Notes: generated from the letters alone by a model not told the origin. Positions 10,785 to 19,491 are shown, counted from the first letter of the stretch. The stretch is 64,000 nt of DNA from Nocardia suismassiliense (GCF_900269665.1 NZ_LT985361.1:2187378-2251377), one strand, 5' to 3'. A program made the numbers and translations.

Positions 10785-11354
10785 GTGGCACAGCGGGACT
10801 CACCGGCGCAGACACCCCAGGCGGTGATCGCTGCCGCTTTGCGCCGTGAACGCACCCGGGCCGGCCTGTCCCTCACCGAGGTCGCAAACCGCGCGGGCAT
10901 CGCGAAATCCACCCTCTCCCAACTGGAATCGGGCACCGGCAACCCGAGCCTGGAAACTCTGTGGGCACTGTGCGTCGCATTGGATATGCCCTTCTCCGGC
11001 TTGCTCGACCCGCCACGCCCCACCGTTCAGGTGATTCGCGCGGGGGAGGGCCCGGTGGTCGCCGCCGCGGAATCCGACTACCGCGCGACCCTGCTGGCCG
11101 CGAGCCCGCCGAACTCCCGCCGCGACCTGTTCCGGATCACCGCCGAACCAGGCCACGCCCGCCGCTCCGAGCCGCACATCCCCGGTGTGGTCGAGCACGT
11201 ACTACTCGCAAGCGGCCGCGCCAAAGTCGGCTTGATCGACGAACCCGTCGACCTGTCCCCGGGCGACTACATCTCCTACCCGGGCGATCTCCCACACGTC
11301 TTCGAAGCACTGGAGCCCGCCACCTGGGCAACCCTGGTGATCGAATACACCTAG
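10785..11354 (+). CDS. XRE-family regulator with C-terminal cupin domain
   Basis: A 189-aa transcription regulator. The N-terminal helix-turn-helix (about residues 10-65) reads LRRERTRAGLSLTEVANRAGIAKSTLSQLESG in overlapping segments, a textbook XRE domain. The C-terminal half is a cupin barrel (EPHIPGVVEHVLLASGRAKVG, then LSPGDYISYPGDLPHVFEA), the presumed ligand pocket. It is divergent from azlCD, and such proteins commonly repress the adjacent amino acid exporter until an amino acid-type ligand is bound; that role is inferred from context. Start: GTG 10785 follows GGGAGGG closely (3-4 bases). GTG 10758 and ATG 10773 are in-frame alternatives that would add 9 or 4 residues. Confidence 0.85.
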   Translation: MAQRDSPAQTPQAVIAAALRRERTRAGLSLTEVANRAGIAKSTLSQLESGTGNPSLETLWALCVALDMPFSGLLDPPRPTVQVIRAGEGPVVAAAESDYRATLLAASPPNSRRDLFRITAEPGHARRSEPHIPGVVEHVLLASGRAKVGLIDEPVDLSPGDYISYPGDLPHVFEALEPATWATLVIEYT

Positions 11355-11378
11355 GCCCCTGTATCGAACCGGGGCTAG
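11351..11378. terminator. Hairpin shared by the convergent XRE-cupin and HNH genes
   Basis: CTAGGCCCC (11351-11359) pairs with GGGGCTAG (11371-11378) with one bulged G and an 11-base loop. It spans both convergent stop codons and could terminate in both directions. There is no T-run. Confidence 0.4.
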
Positions 11379-12079
11379 GCGGCGCCTTCACCCAGGTACT
11401 GCAACCACACCGGGTCCAGATCGGCTGTCGTGGACAGCAGCCGCCAGTGCGGTCCTTTCGGCGAGACCAGCGGTGAGCGCAAGGTCCAGCCCAGTTCGCT
11501 CAGCATCTTGTCGGCCTTACGGTGATTGCACGGCGCGCAGCTGGCGACGCAGTTCTCCCAGGAGTGTTCTCCGCCCCGGCTGCGCGGGATGACGTGGTCG
11601 ATGGTTTCGGCTTTGCCGCCGCAGTAGCCGCAGCGATAACGGTCGCGGTGCATGAGCGCGGCGCGGGTCATCGGGACGCGGGCCCGATACGGCACATGGA
11701 CATAGGTGCGCAGGCGGATCACCGAGGGAATCGTGACGGCGGATTCGGCGGAATGGACGACCGGACCCTCGACGTCGTGATGGACGGTGTCTGCTTTATC
11801 GCAGATGAGCAAGACGATCGCGCGACGCGCGGACAGAGCGGTGAGCGGCTCGTAGGTGGCGTTCAGAAGCAGCACCCGGCGCTTCAACCAGCTCGGACTC
11901 TCGCTGTGCGGCGGTGCGGAGCGGTGCGCATGATCGGCGTGACCGTGATGCGCGCCCGGATAATGATCGGACAAGATGTGCAGCGGAGTAGCCCCCGACC
12001 CACGATTGTGGACGTCGGCGGGCTGGAGTTGTCGGTGTGTGCGCGCCTCGTGTGATCTGGCGCTGTGCCGCTGCTTCAT
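11375..12079 (-). CDS. HNH endonuclease-domain protein
   Basis: A 234-aa protein. Residues 1-65 are a His-rich, low-complexity tail (HHGHADHAHR). The C-terminal domain from about 140 is an HNH/zinc fold: YRCGYCG, then IDHVIPRSRGG with the catalytic-type His, then ENCVASCAPCNHRKADK. The two CxxC pairs bind structural zinc and the HNH motif binds the catalytic metal. Between them lies the conserved NATYEPLTALSARRAIVLLI region of the actinobacterial family (Rv2469c-like). The target of this housekeeping-like nuclease is not known. ATG 12079 has GAGG five bases upstream. Convergent with the XRE-cupin gene. Confidence 0.85.
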   Translation of the reverse strand: MKQRHSARSHEARTHRQLQPADVHNRGSGATPLHILSDHYPGAHHGHADHAHRSAPPHSESPSWLKRRVLLLNATYEPLTALSARRAIVLLICDKADTVHHDVEGPVVHSAESAVTIPSVIRLRTYVHVPYRARVPMTRAALMHRDRYRCGYCGGKAETIDHVIPRSRGGEHSWENCVASCAPCNHRKADKMLSELGWTLRSPLVSPKGPHWRLLSTTADLDPVWLQYLGEGAA

Positions 12080-12311
12080 CTGGACCTCAATTTCATGATT
12101 GGCAGGATCATGCTGTTAGCTCGGCAGAGATTGCCACCCAGTTGACCATGGAACGTCGGCTATTGCACGGTGATTTTCAACAATGTCCGGTTAACTGTGG
12201 CTGAAGAGCCGCCGGCCCGCGATTTACCGTCCCGAGAAACCGCGGTGTGGGCTGCCGATGCCGAGCGCGGGCACAATGGACGTCGGCGCATCCAGCGAAT
12301 CGAGAGGGTCT

Positions 12312-12737
12312 ATGACTTCGGGCGAGCAGACAGCAGCGGCTTCGGCAGAACAGGCGACGTCGTTCTACGACGCGGTCGGCGGGGCGGAAACGTTCCGGCG
12401 CATCGTCGCGGCGTTCTACCGCGAGGTGGCGACCGACGAGGTGCTGCGCCCGCTCTATCCCGAGGAAGATCTCGGCCCGGCCGAGCGCAGACTGCGCATG
12501 TTCCTGGAGCAGTACTGGGGCGGGCCGCGGACCTACGGCGAGGAGCGCGGGCACCCCCGGCTGCGGATGCGGCATCACCCGTTCACCATCGGTCCGCTGG
12601 AGCGCGACGCGTGGTTGCGTTGCATGCGAATCGCCGTAGCCGAGATCGAACCCGAGCTACTCGATGACGAGCACCGCAAGGCGCTGCTGGACTACCTGGA
12701 GATGGCGGCGAATTCGCTGATGAACGCCCCCTGGTGA
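12312..12737 (+). CDS. glbO: Truncated haemoglobin O (group II)
   Basis: A 141-aa 2-over-2 globin. After about 15 disordered residues, [23 protein letters not shown] covers helices A/B with the B10 Tyr, [31 protein letters not shown] covers E-F with the proximal His, and RDAWLRCM carries the Trp G8 typical of group II. It binds O2 and is associated in mycobacteria with aerobic respiration and peroxide or NO chemistry. Start ATG 12312 follows a GAGAGGG; a further upstream in-frame ATG (12258) is less likely. It sits beside the alpha-glucosidase as in M. tuberculosis (Rv2470-Rv2471). Confidence 0.95.
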   Translation: MTSGEQTAAASAEQATSFYDAVGGAETFRRIVAAFYREVATDEVLRPLYPEEDLGPAERRLRMFLEQYWGGPRTYGEERGHPRLRMRHHPFTIGPLERDAWLRCMRIAVAEIEPELLDDEHRKALLDYLEMAANSLMNAPW

Positions 12738-12744
12738 GGGCGTT
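12723..12744 (+). terminator. Hairpin at the end of glbO
   Basis: AACGCCC (12723-12729) and GGGCGTT (12738-12744) form a 7-bp stem that overlaps the last glbO codons and stop. It could act as a weak terminator or attenuator before aglA. Confidence 0.35.
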
Positions 12745-12871
12745 TGGCGTCAGAGCCGAGACGGGCCGAGGGTTTTCGGCGCGTCGCGGTGGACGCTGGC
12801 AATTTGCCGGAAGTTGAGATCGGTGCTCCGCCTAAGGGTTTTTGCCGCAAAACTTTGGCACTATTGCAGGT

Positions 12872-14473
12872 GTGACTGATACACCCGCCGTGCTGGTGCC
12901 GGCGGATCGCACCAAGCAACCATGGTGGCGGTCGGCCGTTTTCTACCAGGTTTATCCCCGATCATTCGCGGACTTCGATGGCGACGGGGTCGGTGACCTC
13001 GGCGGCGTCCGGGAGAAGCTCGGCTACCTCGAACTGCTCGGCATCGACGCACTCTGGGTGTGTCCGGTGATGACCTCGCCGATGGCCGACGGCGGCTACG
13101 ACGTGGCCGACCCGCGCGATATCGATCCCCTGTTCGGCGGCCTGGCCGCCATGGACGAGCTGATCGCCGAGGCGCACCTGCGCCACATCAAGATCACGAT
13201 GGACTTGGTGCCGAACCACACCAGCAGCGAACATCCCTGGTTCCTCGCGGCCCTGGAAGCCGGACCCGGCAGCCCGGAACGGGCGCGCTACCTCTTCCGG
13301 GACGGGCGCGGTCCCGGCGGCGACGCCCCACCGAACAACTGGCCGAGCATCTTCGGCGGTCCCGCGTGGACCAGGATCACCGAGCCCGACGGCACACCGG
13401 GCCAGTGGTACCTGCACATCTTCGCGCCCGAACAGCCCGACCTGAACTGGGAAAACCCGGAGGTCGCCGCCGATTTCGAGAAGACCCTGCGGTTCTGGCT
13501 CGACCGCGGCGTCGACGGCTTCCGCCTCGACGTGGCGCACGGCATGGCGAAACCGGCCGGTCTGCCCGACATGGCGGTGGCCAAATCCAGCATGCTGTCC
13601 AACGACGACGACGATCCGCGCTTCAACAACCCCGCCGTGCACGAGATCCACCGCCGCATCCGCAAGGTGCTCGACGACTACCCGGACGCGGTGTCGATCG
13701 GCGAGGTCTGGGTGAACGACAACACCCGATTCGGCGAGTACCTGCGCCCCGACGAGCTACACCTGGCCTTCAATTTCCGGCTGGCCAAGACCGACTTCGA
13801 CGCCGACCACGTGCGTACGGCGATCGACAATTCACTCGCCGCGGTCGCACCGGTCGCGGCCGCACCCACCTGGACGCTGTCCAACCACGACATCGCCCGG
13901 GAAGTCACCCGCTACGGCGGCGGCACGGTGGGTGAGGCGCGGGCCCGCGCGATGCTGCTGGTCGAGCTCGCGCTGCCCGGCACGGTCTTCATCTACAACG
14001 GCGCCGAACTCGGTCTGCCGAACGTGGACGACCTACCCGACGAGGTACTGCAAGACCCGGCATGGGAACGGTCGGGGCACACCGAACGCGGCCGCGACGG
14101 CTGCCGGGTGCCGATCCCGTGGGAGGGCACCACACCGCCGTTCGGCTTCACCACCGGCACACCCTGGCTGCCGATGCCGGCCGACTGGGCCGGACGCACC
14201 GTGGAAGCCCAGCTCGAGGAACTCGGCTCCACCCTCTCGCTCTACCGGATGGCCATCGAATTACGCGGCCTGCGACCGGAGTTCAGCGGTGACCGGATCG
14301 AGTGGTACGGCAGCCCGCCCGGGTGCCTCGCCTTCCGCCGCGAGGGTGGCCTGGTCTGTGTGCTGAACGCGTCGAACACACCCACCCAGTTGCCACCCGG
14401 CGACGTGCTGCTGGCCAGTGCCGCGCTCGATGGTGGGCAGTTGCCGCCGAACACGGCCGCCTGGTTGGTCTAG
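12872..14473 (+). CDS. aglA: Alpha-glucosidase, GH13 family
   Basis: A 533-aa glycoside hydrolase of family 13. The (beta/alpha)8 barrel carries the conserved regions in order: FYQVYPRSFADFDGDGVGDL near the N-terminus, MDLVPNHTS (about 115), GFRLDVAHG with the nucleophile Asp (about 215), SIGEVWV with the acid/base Glu (about 275) and LSNHDIAR with the transition-state Asp (about 335). It resembles oligo-1,6-glucosidase/maltase types that release glucose from alpha-1,4 or alpha-1,6 oligosaccharides. GTG 12872 is chosen because CACTAT lies seven bases before it, the leaderless spacing found at azlC; the in-frame TTG at 12842 has no ribosome site. No signal peptide, so it is cytosolic. Confidence 0.92.
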   Translation: MTDTPAVLVPADRTKQPWWRSAVFYQVYPRSFADFDGDGVGDLGGVREKLGYLELLGIDALWVCPVMTSPMADGGYDVADPRDIDPLFGGLAAMDELIAEAHLRHIKITMDLVPNHTSSEHPWFLAALEAGPGSPERARYLFRDGRGPGGDAPPNNWPSIFGGPAWTRITEPDGTPGQWYLHIFAPEQPDLNWENPEVAADFEKTLRFWLDRGVDGFRLDVAHGMAKPAGLPDMAVAKSSMLSNDDDDPRFNNPAVHEIHRRIRKVLDDYPDAVSIGEVWVNDNTRFGEYLRPDELHLAFNFRLAKTDFDADHVRTAIDNSLAAVAPVAAAPTWTLSNHDIAREVTRYGGGTVGEARARAMLLVELALPGTVFIYNGAELGLPNVDDLPDEVLQDPAWERSGHTERGRDGCRVPIPWEGTTPPFGFTTGTPWLPMPADWAGRTVEAQLEELGSTLSLYRMAIELRGLRPEFSGDRIEWYGSPPGCLAFRREGGLVCVLNASNTPTQLPPGDVLLASAALDGGQLPPNTAAWLV

Positions 14474-15286
14474 CGGGCGCGGTGGTCCGCTGAACTTTTC
14501 GATGGGCAGCCCGTCGACAGACTGCGGAAGCCGCTGCGGCAGAACGATGCTGAAGGCATAGGGGTTGCGGCGTCCACTCGGACAGGTACGCGTAGTTGTG
14601 CTGGGGTGTTGCTGTGTGCAGCCACACCCCAGCATGGGCAGGGCTGCGCCCTTAGCGATTGATCGTTGCGAGCCCGTCGGCCGCCTCTACGCCGCCGGAA
14701 AGCCGCATCCGCCACGCCGAAATTTGCCTATGTGCGCGATGCATTTTTCCAATTGGACTAGTTTGCGCGGTCCAAATCTGCGTTCAGGGGGCTTGCGTTT
14801 TAGTCCAAATCGCTGGTCGGCGAGGTTGTAGTCGAACCGAACGCGGTTCGCTCTCAGCGAAGTTACACATTTGTGATTTTTGCTCTCGGGGACTGGCCGT
14901 GAGCGGTCGCGGAATGGGAGACTGGTCGGTGCCCCCAGTGCAGTGGGGGGCCGCGCTCGGCTTAACCAGCCTGTAGCGCGCAGTGCCGCGATGGTCCCGA
15001 ATTCGGCTGCACCCACGATGCTTTGGGGTTCGCGAGGCACGCGAGGCTTAACGGCTGGTACCCACCTCATAGTGGATCCGGACCTCTAGCGCCGATCGAA
15101 GTGGTCGGCGCGCAGCATCGCGGCCCGCGGACTCCTTCGTTACACAGGTTGAGGAGTTGACGTGACCGGTTTTGTCGTGTCCGCCGGAGTACCGAGGTGC
15201 ATGCGGCGTAGGAGAGCTGGCTGTGGCGCGTGGCTCGGTGGCGCACTACGTCGGGTTCCGGGTGGTGCTGACTGCCGTTCACCGCG
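14474..15286. other. Long gene-poor stretch before the HTH/NlpC-like gene
   Basis: No frame here has convincing codon use. The part from about 14720 is visibly richer in A/T than the surroundings. Besides the aglA hairpin it holds TTGGAC (14753-14758) and GTCCAA (14770-14775) as an inverted pair and a further GTCCAAATC at 14803-14811, plus the 13-mer TCTGCGTTCAGGG (14777-14789) that recurs in the gap after the next gene. Near 14934-14951 CCCCCA/TGGGGG forms a small hairpin. I take this as a regulatory or formerly mobile region. Confidence 0.5.
14599..14634 (+). terminator. Hairpin downstream of aglA
   Basis: TGCTGGGGTGT (14599-14609) pairs perfectly with ACACCCCAGCA (14624-14634), an 11-bp GC-rich stem with a 14-base loop that itself can fold. 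It lies 126 bases after the aglA stop and is the best terminator candidate there. Confidence 0.55.
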
Positions 15287-17359
15287 GTGAGCGCCGAGGT
15301 GTCCGCGGCCGAGAAGGCAGGCGCCGAGCTGAAACTCACGCTCGATCTCGACGACGCCTCTTACGATCGACTGCGCGCGGAGTTCCTGGAGATGACCGCC
15401 GAGGCGCAGCGTTCATCGGGGTTGTCCAGGGCTGCTGTCGCGAAACGCTGTGCCGGTAAGCCCGGACGGCAGACGGTGTACAACTACGCCGGAAACCCCA
15501 CCTACACGAGCTTCCCGAAGCCTGCACTGCTCGAAAAGTATTTGCAGAGCTGCGAACTCCCACCGGAGCAGATCGAGTTCGCGGTGGCCCGTTGCGCGGA
15601 GATCAGGCGCAGGTTCCCGGAGGCGGGCAAGGGAGGGCCCCGCGGAACGGAGGAGTCGGCCCGAGCCCAGGCCGACGGTGTGCACTCTCCCGGACGGAAC
15701 ATGAGTGCCCCCGGGCCGGTTGTCGGGCAGCGGGAAAGCCTTTCGCCGAACACCGTATACGCGGGTCCCGGCACCTCGTTGTCTGCTCAGCCGGGTGGCT
15801 GGTCGGAGTGGTGGCGTGGGCTTACCCAACGGTTTTCGCCGAGAAAGGGCTTCTCGCCGGTTGATGTCTACGGCTCCGTCGGCACGCGGTTCATCACGCC
15901 CCTGCCGGCCACACAGTACGAGCCGCATGAGTACGAACCGTGGCAGCCGAGCGATCCCGCGGTGCAGGCAGTGGGCGCCGAGTCGGCTGTGCAAGCCGAC
16001 CGTTGGTGGGTCGGCAGCGTGCTGCGGGATTCGGGGGTGCGGGTCTCGCCAGGTCGAATGGCATTGCGGTTCGTTCGGGAAGAACTCGCTGACCCGCGCT
16101 CCCTCGAGAATCTCACCGCGGCGTCGCTCATCCGCAGGGCTTATGGTGCTGCGGGCATTACTGTGCGGACCCGTGCGGGCGAACAGGCCGAGGCCGGCGT
16201 GCACGTGCCGTTCGAGAACGCCGAGCCGGGTGACATCCTCATCCTGGTCGACGGCCGTGAATGCCTTTATGCGGGCAATGGACTCGCGCTGCTGTTCGCC
16301 GCGTCGGTGGGTGGATCGTACGGCTGGCTGATTCCCCGTGATCAGGTTCGCACGACACGCCGCATCACGTGGGAGTCTGTGCTGCTGACGGATCGTCCTG
16401 CGCAGAGCCCGTGCACATCAACAGTTTTCGATGCGGCTCTTTCGTCGGCTGACATCCCGCTTGGCCCGGGAGACGGTGAGCCGACGCATCAGGTGACGTT
16501 CCCGGCCGACACGGCCCGGGCTGACTCGTTGACCGAGAAGGTCATATCGGAGTACGAGGCGGTCATGGGTGTGGTGACCGAACGGGTCGAGGCCGCGGCG
16601 CGGGCCGCCGGACCGGGACCGGCCGCACTGCGGGCGATCGACCGCCTGGTCTTCCCGTACGAGGGATCGCAGGCATGGCTCGTCCGTGAGGCATTCAAGG
16701 CCATCGACTTGCCGTTGCCACCCGATATCCGGTTCGAGTTGCCGGTCATGGCGGTCGCCGTACGCCACGTCGACTTGCGTCCCGGCGACATCGTGTTCAC
16801 CGAATCCGGCGTGCTCGGAATGTACGGCGGTCACGGTGAACTCGTGTATCTGGGGTCGGCGGGCACCAAGGCCACCAGTGTGCTGCAGCCCGCGTTGTAC
16901 GTGGCGGCGTGGCGGGTGACCGCCGTGCCGGCGCGGACCGGTTATGGGCTGGTGAGCTCAGTGGCGGTGGTCGATCATGACGGCACCGGACGCCTCGCGC
17001 GGATCTACCGGGCCGGTGAACGACGGAGCGGCCGGCATCGCCGGGTTCCGGAAACGGCCGAGGTCGTCGCCATGGTGATCGAGGTGGTCGAGCGCGCAAA
17101 GCAGCGTGGGGTCGCCGTGCCGTTGAGCGGACGAGATCTGTTTACCGCGGCCAAGATTCGAGGCGGAGTCGAGTTCACCTCGGTGACGACCGCATGGGAT
17201 CCGGTGCGGGAACCGGTGTATCCACGTGACGCTCGGCTCCGCAATATTCAAGCGGTGTCTCCTGCGGACTCCGCGACGGCCGCGGAGTTGATGATGGCGC
17301 GCTTGGCCACGGCCGCCGCGGGTCGATGGTCTGCCCGCAATCGGCCGGGGGTCGCGTAG
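15287..17359 (+). CDS. Accessory HTH protein with two degenerate NlpC/P60-like domains
   Basis: A 690-aa protein, not assigned to a named family. An N-terminal helix-turn-helix-like domain (about residues 35-105) contains SRAAVAKRCAGKPGRQTVYNY. After a low-complexity stretch (110-200) come two regions that read like NlpC/P60 cysteine-peptidase folds: LTAASLIRRAYGAAGI (276-291) with NAEPGDILIL (311-320), and GSQAWLVREAF (460-470) with DLRPGDIVF (496-504) and GMYGGHGELVYLG. Where active enzymes have Asp-Cys-Ser-Gly, these have Thr-Ala-Ala-Ser and Ser-Gln-Ala-Trp, so both lack the nucleophile. I infer a DNA-binding protein with two non-catalytic peptidoglycan-peptidase-like modules. GTG 15287 has no clear ribosome site; GTG 15299 is an alternative. 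Gene-poor, AT-richer sequence flanks it on both sides. Confidence 0.7.
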   Translation: MSAEVSAAEKAGAELKLTLDLDDASYDRLRAEFLEMTAEAQRSSGLSRAAVAKRCAGKPGRQTVYNYAGNPTYTSFPKPALLEKYLQSCELPPEQIEFAVARCAEIRRRFPEAGKGGPRGTEESARAQADGVHSPGRNMSAPGPVVGQRESLSPNTVYAGPGTSLSAQPGGWSEWWRGLTQRFSPRKGFSPVDVYGSVGTRFITPLPATQYEPHEYEPWQPSDPAVQAVGAESAVQADRWWVGSVLRDSGVRVSPGRMALRFVREELADPRSLENLTAASLIRRAYGAAGITVRTRAGEQAEAGVHVPFENAEPGDILILVDGRECLYAGNGLALLFAASVGGSYGWLIPRDQVRTTRRITWESVLLTDRPAQSPCTSTVFDAALSSADIPLGPGDGEPTHQVTFPADTARADSLTEKVISEYEAVMGVVTERVEAAARAAGPGPAALRAIDRLVFPYEGSQAWLVREAFKAIDLPLPPDIRFELPVMAVAVRHVDLRPGDIVFTESGVLGMYGGHGELVYLGSAGTKATSVLQPALYVAAWRVTAVPARTGYGLVSSVAVVDHDGTGRLARIYRAGERRSGRHRRVPETAEVVAMVIEVVERAKQRGVAVPLSGRDLFTAAKIRGGVEFTSVTTAWDPVREPVYPRDARLRNIQAVSPADSATAAELMMARLATAAAGRWSARNRPGVA

Positions 17360-18213
17360 GACCGGGCTTTCGCTGTCCGGCACTGCGACGCCGCAGAATT
17401 CTCGATCGTCTACTTTTCCGTGCAGCCTGTGCTGATGTATTTGCATTTGCAATCTCGAGTCGGTAGGCATATCGGCGGCTCGGACACTTTGCTGTATGCA
17501 GTTTGTCGAGACTGCTGTTGTCGAGTACTGCACGGTTTTCTCGAAGGAACGCCTATTGCGTCTGGAATGTCCGTCGGGCCGAACTCTGCGTTCAGGGACG
17601 GGTCACTGGTTCACGCTGGTTCTCGGGCACATTCTCTGTGCGCGAGTCGGCCGGAGTCGGATCGCTGTGCTCGACCCGTAACCCGGTGCATGGTGGACTG
17701 GTTGCCGACGCAACCGCGACGGGCGGTCGTCATGCGGGTATGGCCTGCCCTCTGGTGGAAGTTTCCAAAAGCCCAGTTAAGAGCGGTGGAGCAGAGTCCA
17801 AATCCGTCCGTTTGGTACGACCTCCGAGAGTTTGGCGGAGCTTGGTTGGAACGGTGCCGACTCGTATTTGGAATTCCAATTCTAAACGCGTCTATCGGTG
17901 TGTCTGCTATTTGGAAGCTGTCCGAGAGTCACCGCTCTATCGGACCGATTTCGCTATGGGCTGAGTCACGTCTTCTGGGAGGGTGCAAAAGGAATGTTGA
18001 AACTCGGCCGGTCTTGGCTATGCTCGTATTCGTCCTCTCGCTGGCGAAGGGTGGCAGGCCCGGTGATCTCGAATCGGGCCCGCCGCGAATTCCAGAGAAG
18101 AACTGCACGTAATCGTGCGTCGGTCGCATTCCCTGAATATTCCTGAGTTCGTGTTCCGTCGTGCTGATTCAGTGCTCGAACACGGATTCCTCACCTAGGA
18201 AGACGAAACGCAG
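17360..18213. other. Long gene-poor stretch after the HTH/NlpC-like gene
   Basis: The region is AT-richer than its surroundings and no frame keeps the strong third-position GC bias of the neighbouring genes; the 230-codon frame here is Cys-rich and implausible. Visible structure: TTGTCGAG twice in direct orientation (17503-17510, 17518-17525), the 13-mer TCTGCGTTCAGGG (17585-17597) also present at 14777, GTCCAAATC (17796-17804) also present twice before the gene, and a perfect 12-bp palindrome TTGGAATTCCAA (17868-17879). It may contain an RNA gene or operators. Confidence 0.5.
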
Positions 18214-18645
18214 ATGCTGAATTCTCACCGCGATCCCGCGGGGGACGCCACGCGCACAGGTGATACCGGAGACCGGTTGGCCACCTCGCGCGCGCAGGAC
18301 GACATCGCCGACAGTGTCCGGGCGGATGTGCCGTCCGGCCCTGCGCTGCCGGTGTCGTTCCCGGTATCGGCAGTCCCGATCGGTGCCCGACCCACGACTG
18401 CCGGCCTGATCGGTCGCACGCTGCGGCTCGATCTCCCGGTTGCGGTGGCCGGCGTGATGACGACCGCGACGTTCGCCGAGATGGTCAGCAACGGATGGCC
18501 TGACGATGTCGAGCATCGGACGCTGGCCTGCGCTGCGATCGTTTTCACCCTCCGTACCGGGTGGCGGATCGCTCGGGCACTGTGGCGGCGGTGCGGGCCG
18601 GAAGAGATCCACGTCAGCGTCCGGTTTCGACCTCCGCGCCCATGA
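18214..18645 (+). CDS. Hypothetical protein, accessory
   Basis: A 143-aa protein with no family I recognise. The first 65 residues are polar and low complexity (Asp/Thr/Arg/Pro rich). The C-terminal part, LDLPVAVAGVMTTATFAEMVSNG and RTLACAAIVFTLRTGWRIARALWRR, has two hydrophobic stretches that may be short membrane helices, followed by PEEIHVSVRF and a proline-rich end. ATG 18214 has AGGAAG 10-11 bases upstream. It lies directly after the AT-rich stretch and before the respiratory-type ctaJ-like gene, so it probably belongs to the accessory patch rather than to the conserved backbone. Confidence 0.55.
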   Translation: MLNSHRDPAGDATRTGDTGDRLATSRAQDDIADSVRADVPSGPALPVSFPVSAVPIGARPTTAGLIGRTLRLDLPVAVAGVMTTATFAEMVSNGWPDDVEHRTLACAAIVFTLRTGWRIARALWRRCGPEEIHVSVRFRPPRP

Positions 18646-18734
18646 CCGGCGGGGTCGTCGCCGCGACCCGACACGAAACAGTCACAGTGCGACCAGAAGA
18701 AGAACTACTACAGAGCATCGTCTACCGTTGGACC

Positions 18735-19040
18735 GTGAGCATTCTCGAGACAGTGCTGATCTTCCTCGGCATCCCGCTGGTGGTCTACGGCGCGATTGCC
18801 GGATTGTCGTATCTCGGTAAGCCACTCCCCGGCGAGAAGCCTTCTCACTACGACCTCGGTCAGCAGTGGACGGCGGCGCCGGTGCTGTGGAGTGCGACCG
18901 ACGAGGTGACGAACGCATTTCACCACGAAAGGGCCGAGGAGTCGCACGGCCACCACGCGGAGTCGGCGCATGGTCATCATGCGGCGCTCGAAGCCCCCAA
19001 GGCGGAGCTGATCGGAGGCCGGGCAAGTGGCAAATTCTAA
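18735..19040 (+). CDS. ctaJ: Small membrane protein resembling cytochrome aa3 oxidase subunit CtaJ
   Basis: A 101-aa protein with one N-terminal membrane helix (ETVLIFLGIPLVVYGAIAGL, residues 5-24), a conserved-looking juxtamembrane segment YLGKPLPGEKPSHYDLGQQW and TAAPVLWSATDEV, a His-rich tail (HGHHAESAHGHH) and a closing IGGRASGKF. From memory this resembles the accessory subunit CtaJ of the mycobacterial aa3 oxidase supercomplex. GTG 18735 is chosen because the helix starts here and TACCGT lies six bases upstream (leaderless type); a longer frame to 18561 overlaps the upstream gene. Its end overlaps the next start by 14 bases. Confidence 0.6.
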   Translation: MSILETVLIFLGIPLVVYGAIAGLSYLGKPLPGEKPSHYDLGQQWTAAPVLWSATDEVTNAFHHERAEESHGHHAESAHGHHAALEAPKAELIGGRASGKF

Positions 19041-19491
19041 GTGGCCCGCGGTAGTCGAGTCCGAACTGCCGCACGGGTACGTGGTGACCACCAGCGGACG
19101 CGTCTCCGGCGTGCACGAGGCGGGTGACGTGTTCAAGGAGGCCCCGTTCAGCGACGAAGAGCGGCTGGCCATGGACAACGTGCTCACCGAGGCGACCCGC
19201 GCGACCAAGGTGCGCTTCAACGTCTACATCGGCGATCTCGGTGCCGATCCGGCCGCTGGTGCGGACGCGATCTTCCCCTCGACCCCCGAGGCGTCCCGTT
19301 CGGTGCTCATCGCGGTCTCGCCCAACGACAAGGCGATCGAGGTCCGCTCCGGCCGCGACGTCGCCGACCGTGCGAACGACCGGGTCTGCCAGCTCGGCGT
19401 CACCGCCGCATCGAGCTCGTTCCGGCAGGGCCAGCTGATCGACGGCCTGGTTTCCGCCGTTCGCGTGATGGCTGCCGCGATCGGCCGCTGA
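19027..19491 (+). CDS. DUF5130 protein (Rv2468c-like)
   Basis: A 154-aa cytosolic protein of the actinobacterial DUF5130 family, whose fold resembles TPM/TerD-associated phosphatase-type domains. Segments such as FSDEERLAMDNVLTEA, RFNVYIGDLG and PNDKAIEVRSGRDVADR are consistent with that family, where DxR/ADR residues sit near the presumed active site; no activity is established. GTG 19027 has GGAGG at 19014-19018 and lies inside the end of the ctaJ-like gene, so the two are coupled. A strong terminator follows. Confidence 0.75.
   Translation: MANSKWPAVVESELPHGYVVTTSGRVSGVHEAGDVFKEAPFSDEERLAMDNVLTEATRATKVRFNVYIGDLGADPAAGADAIFPSTPEASRSVLIAVSPNDKAIEVRSGRDVADRANDRVCQLGVTAASSSFRQGQLIDGLVSAVRVMAAAIGR

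Noticed and set aside
17420..18112. 230-codon plus-strand frame in the AT-rich gap
   Set aside because: Cys- and Trp-rich, no domain, no codon bias of the host, no ribosome site; overlapping frames of similar length exist in all phases.
14474..18645. The accessory patch as a prophage or integrative element
   Set aside because: No integrase, transposase, terminal repeats or tRNA junction; only two genes and shared short words.
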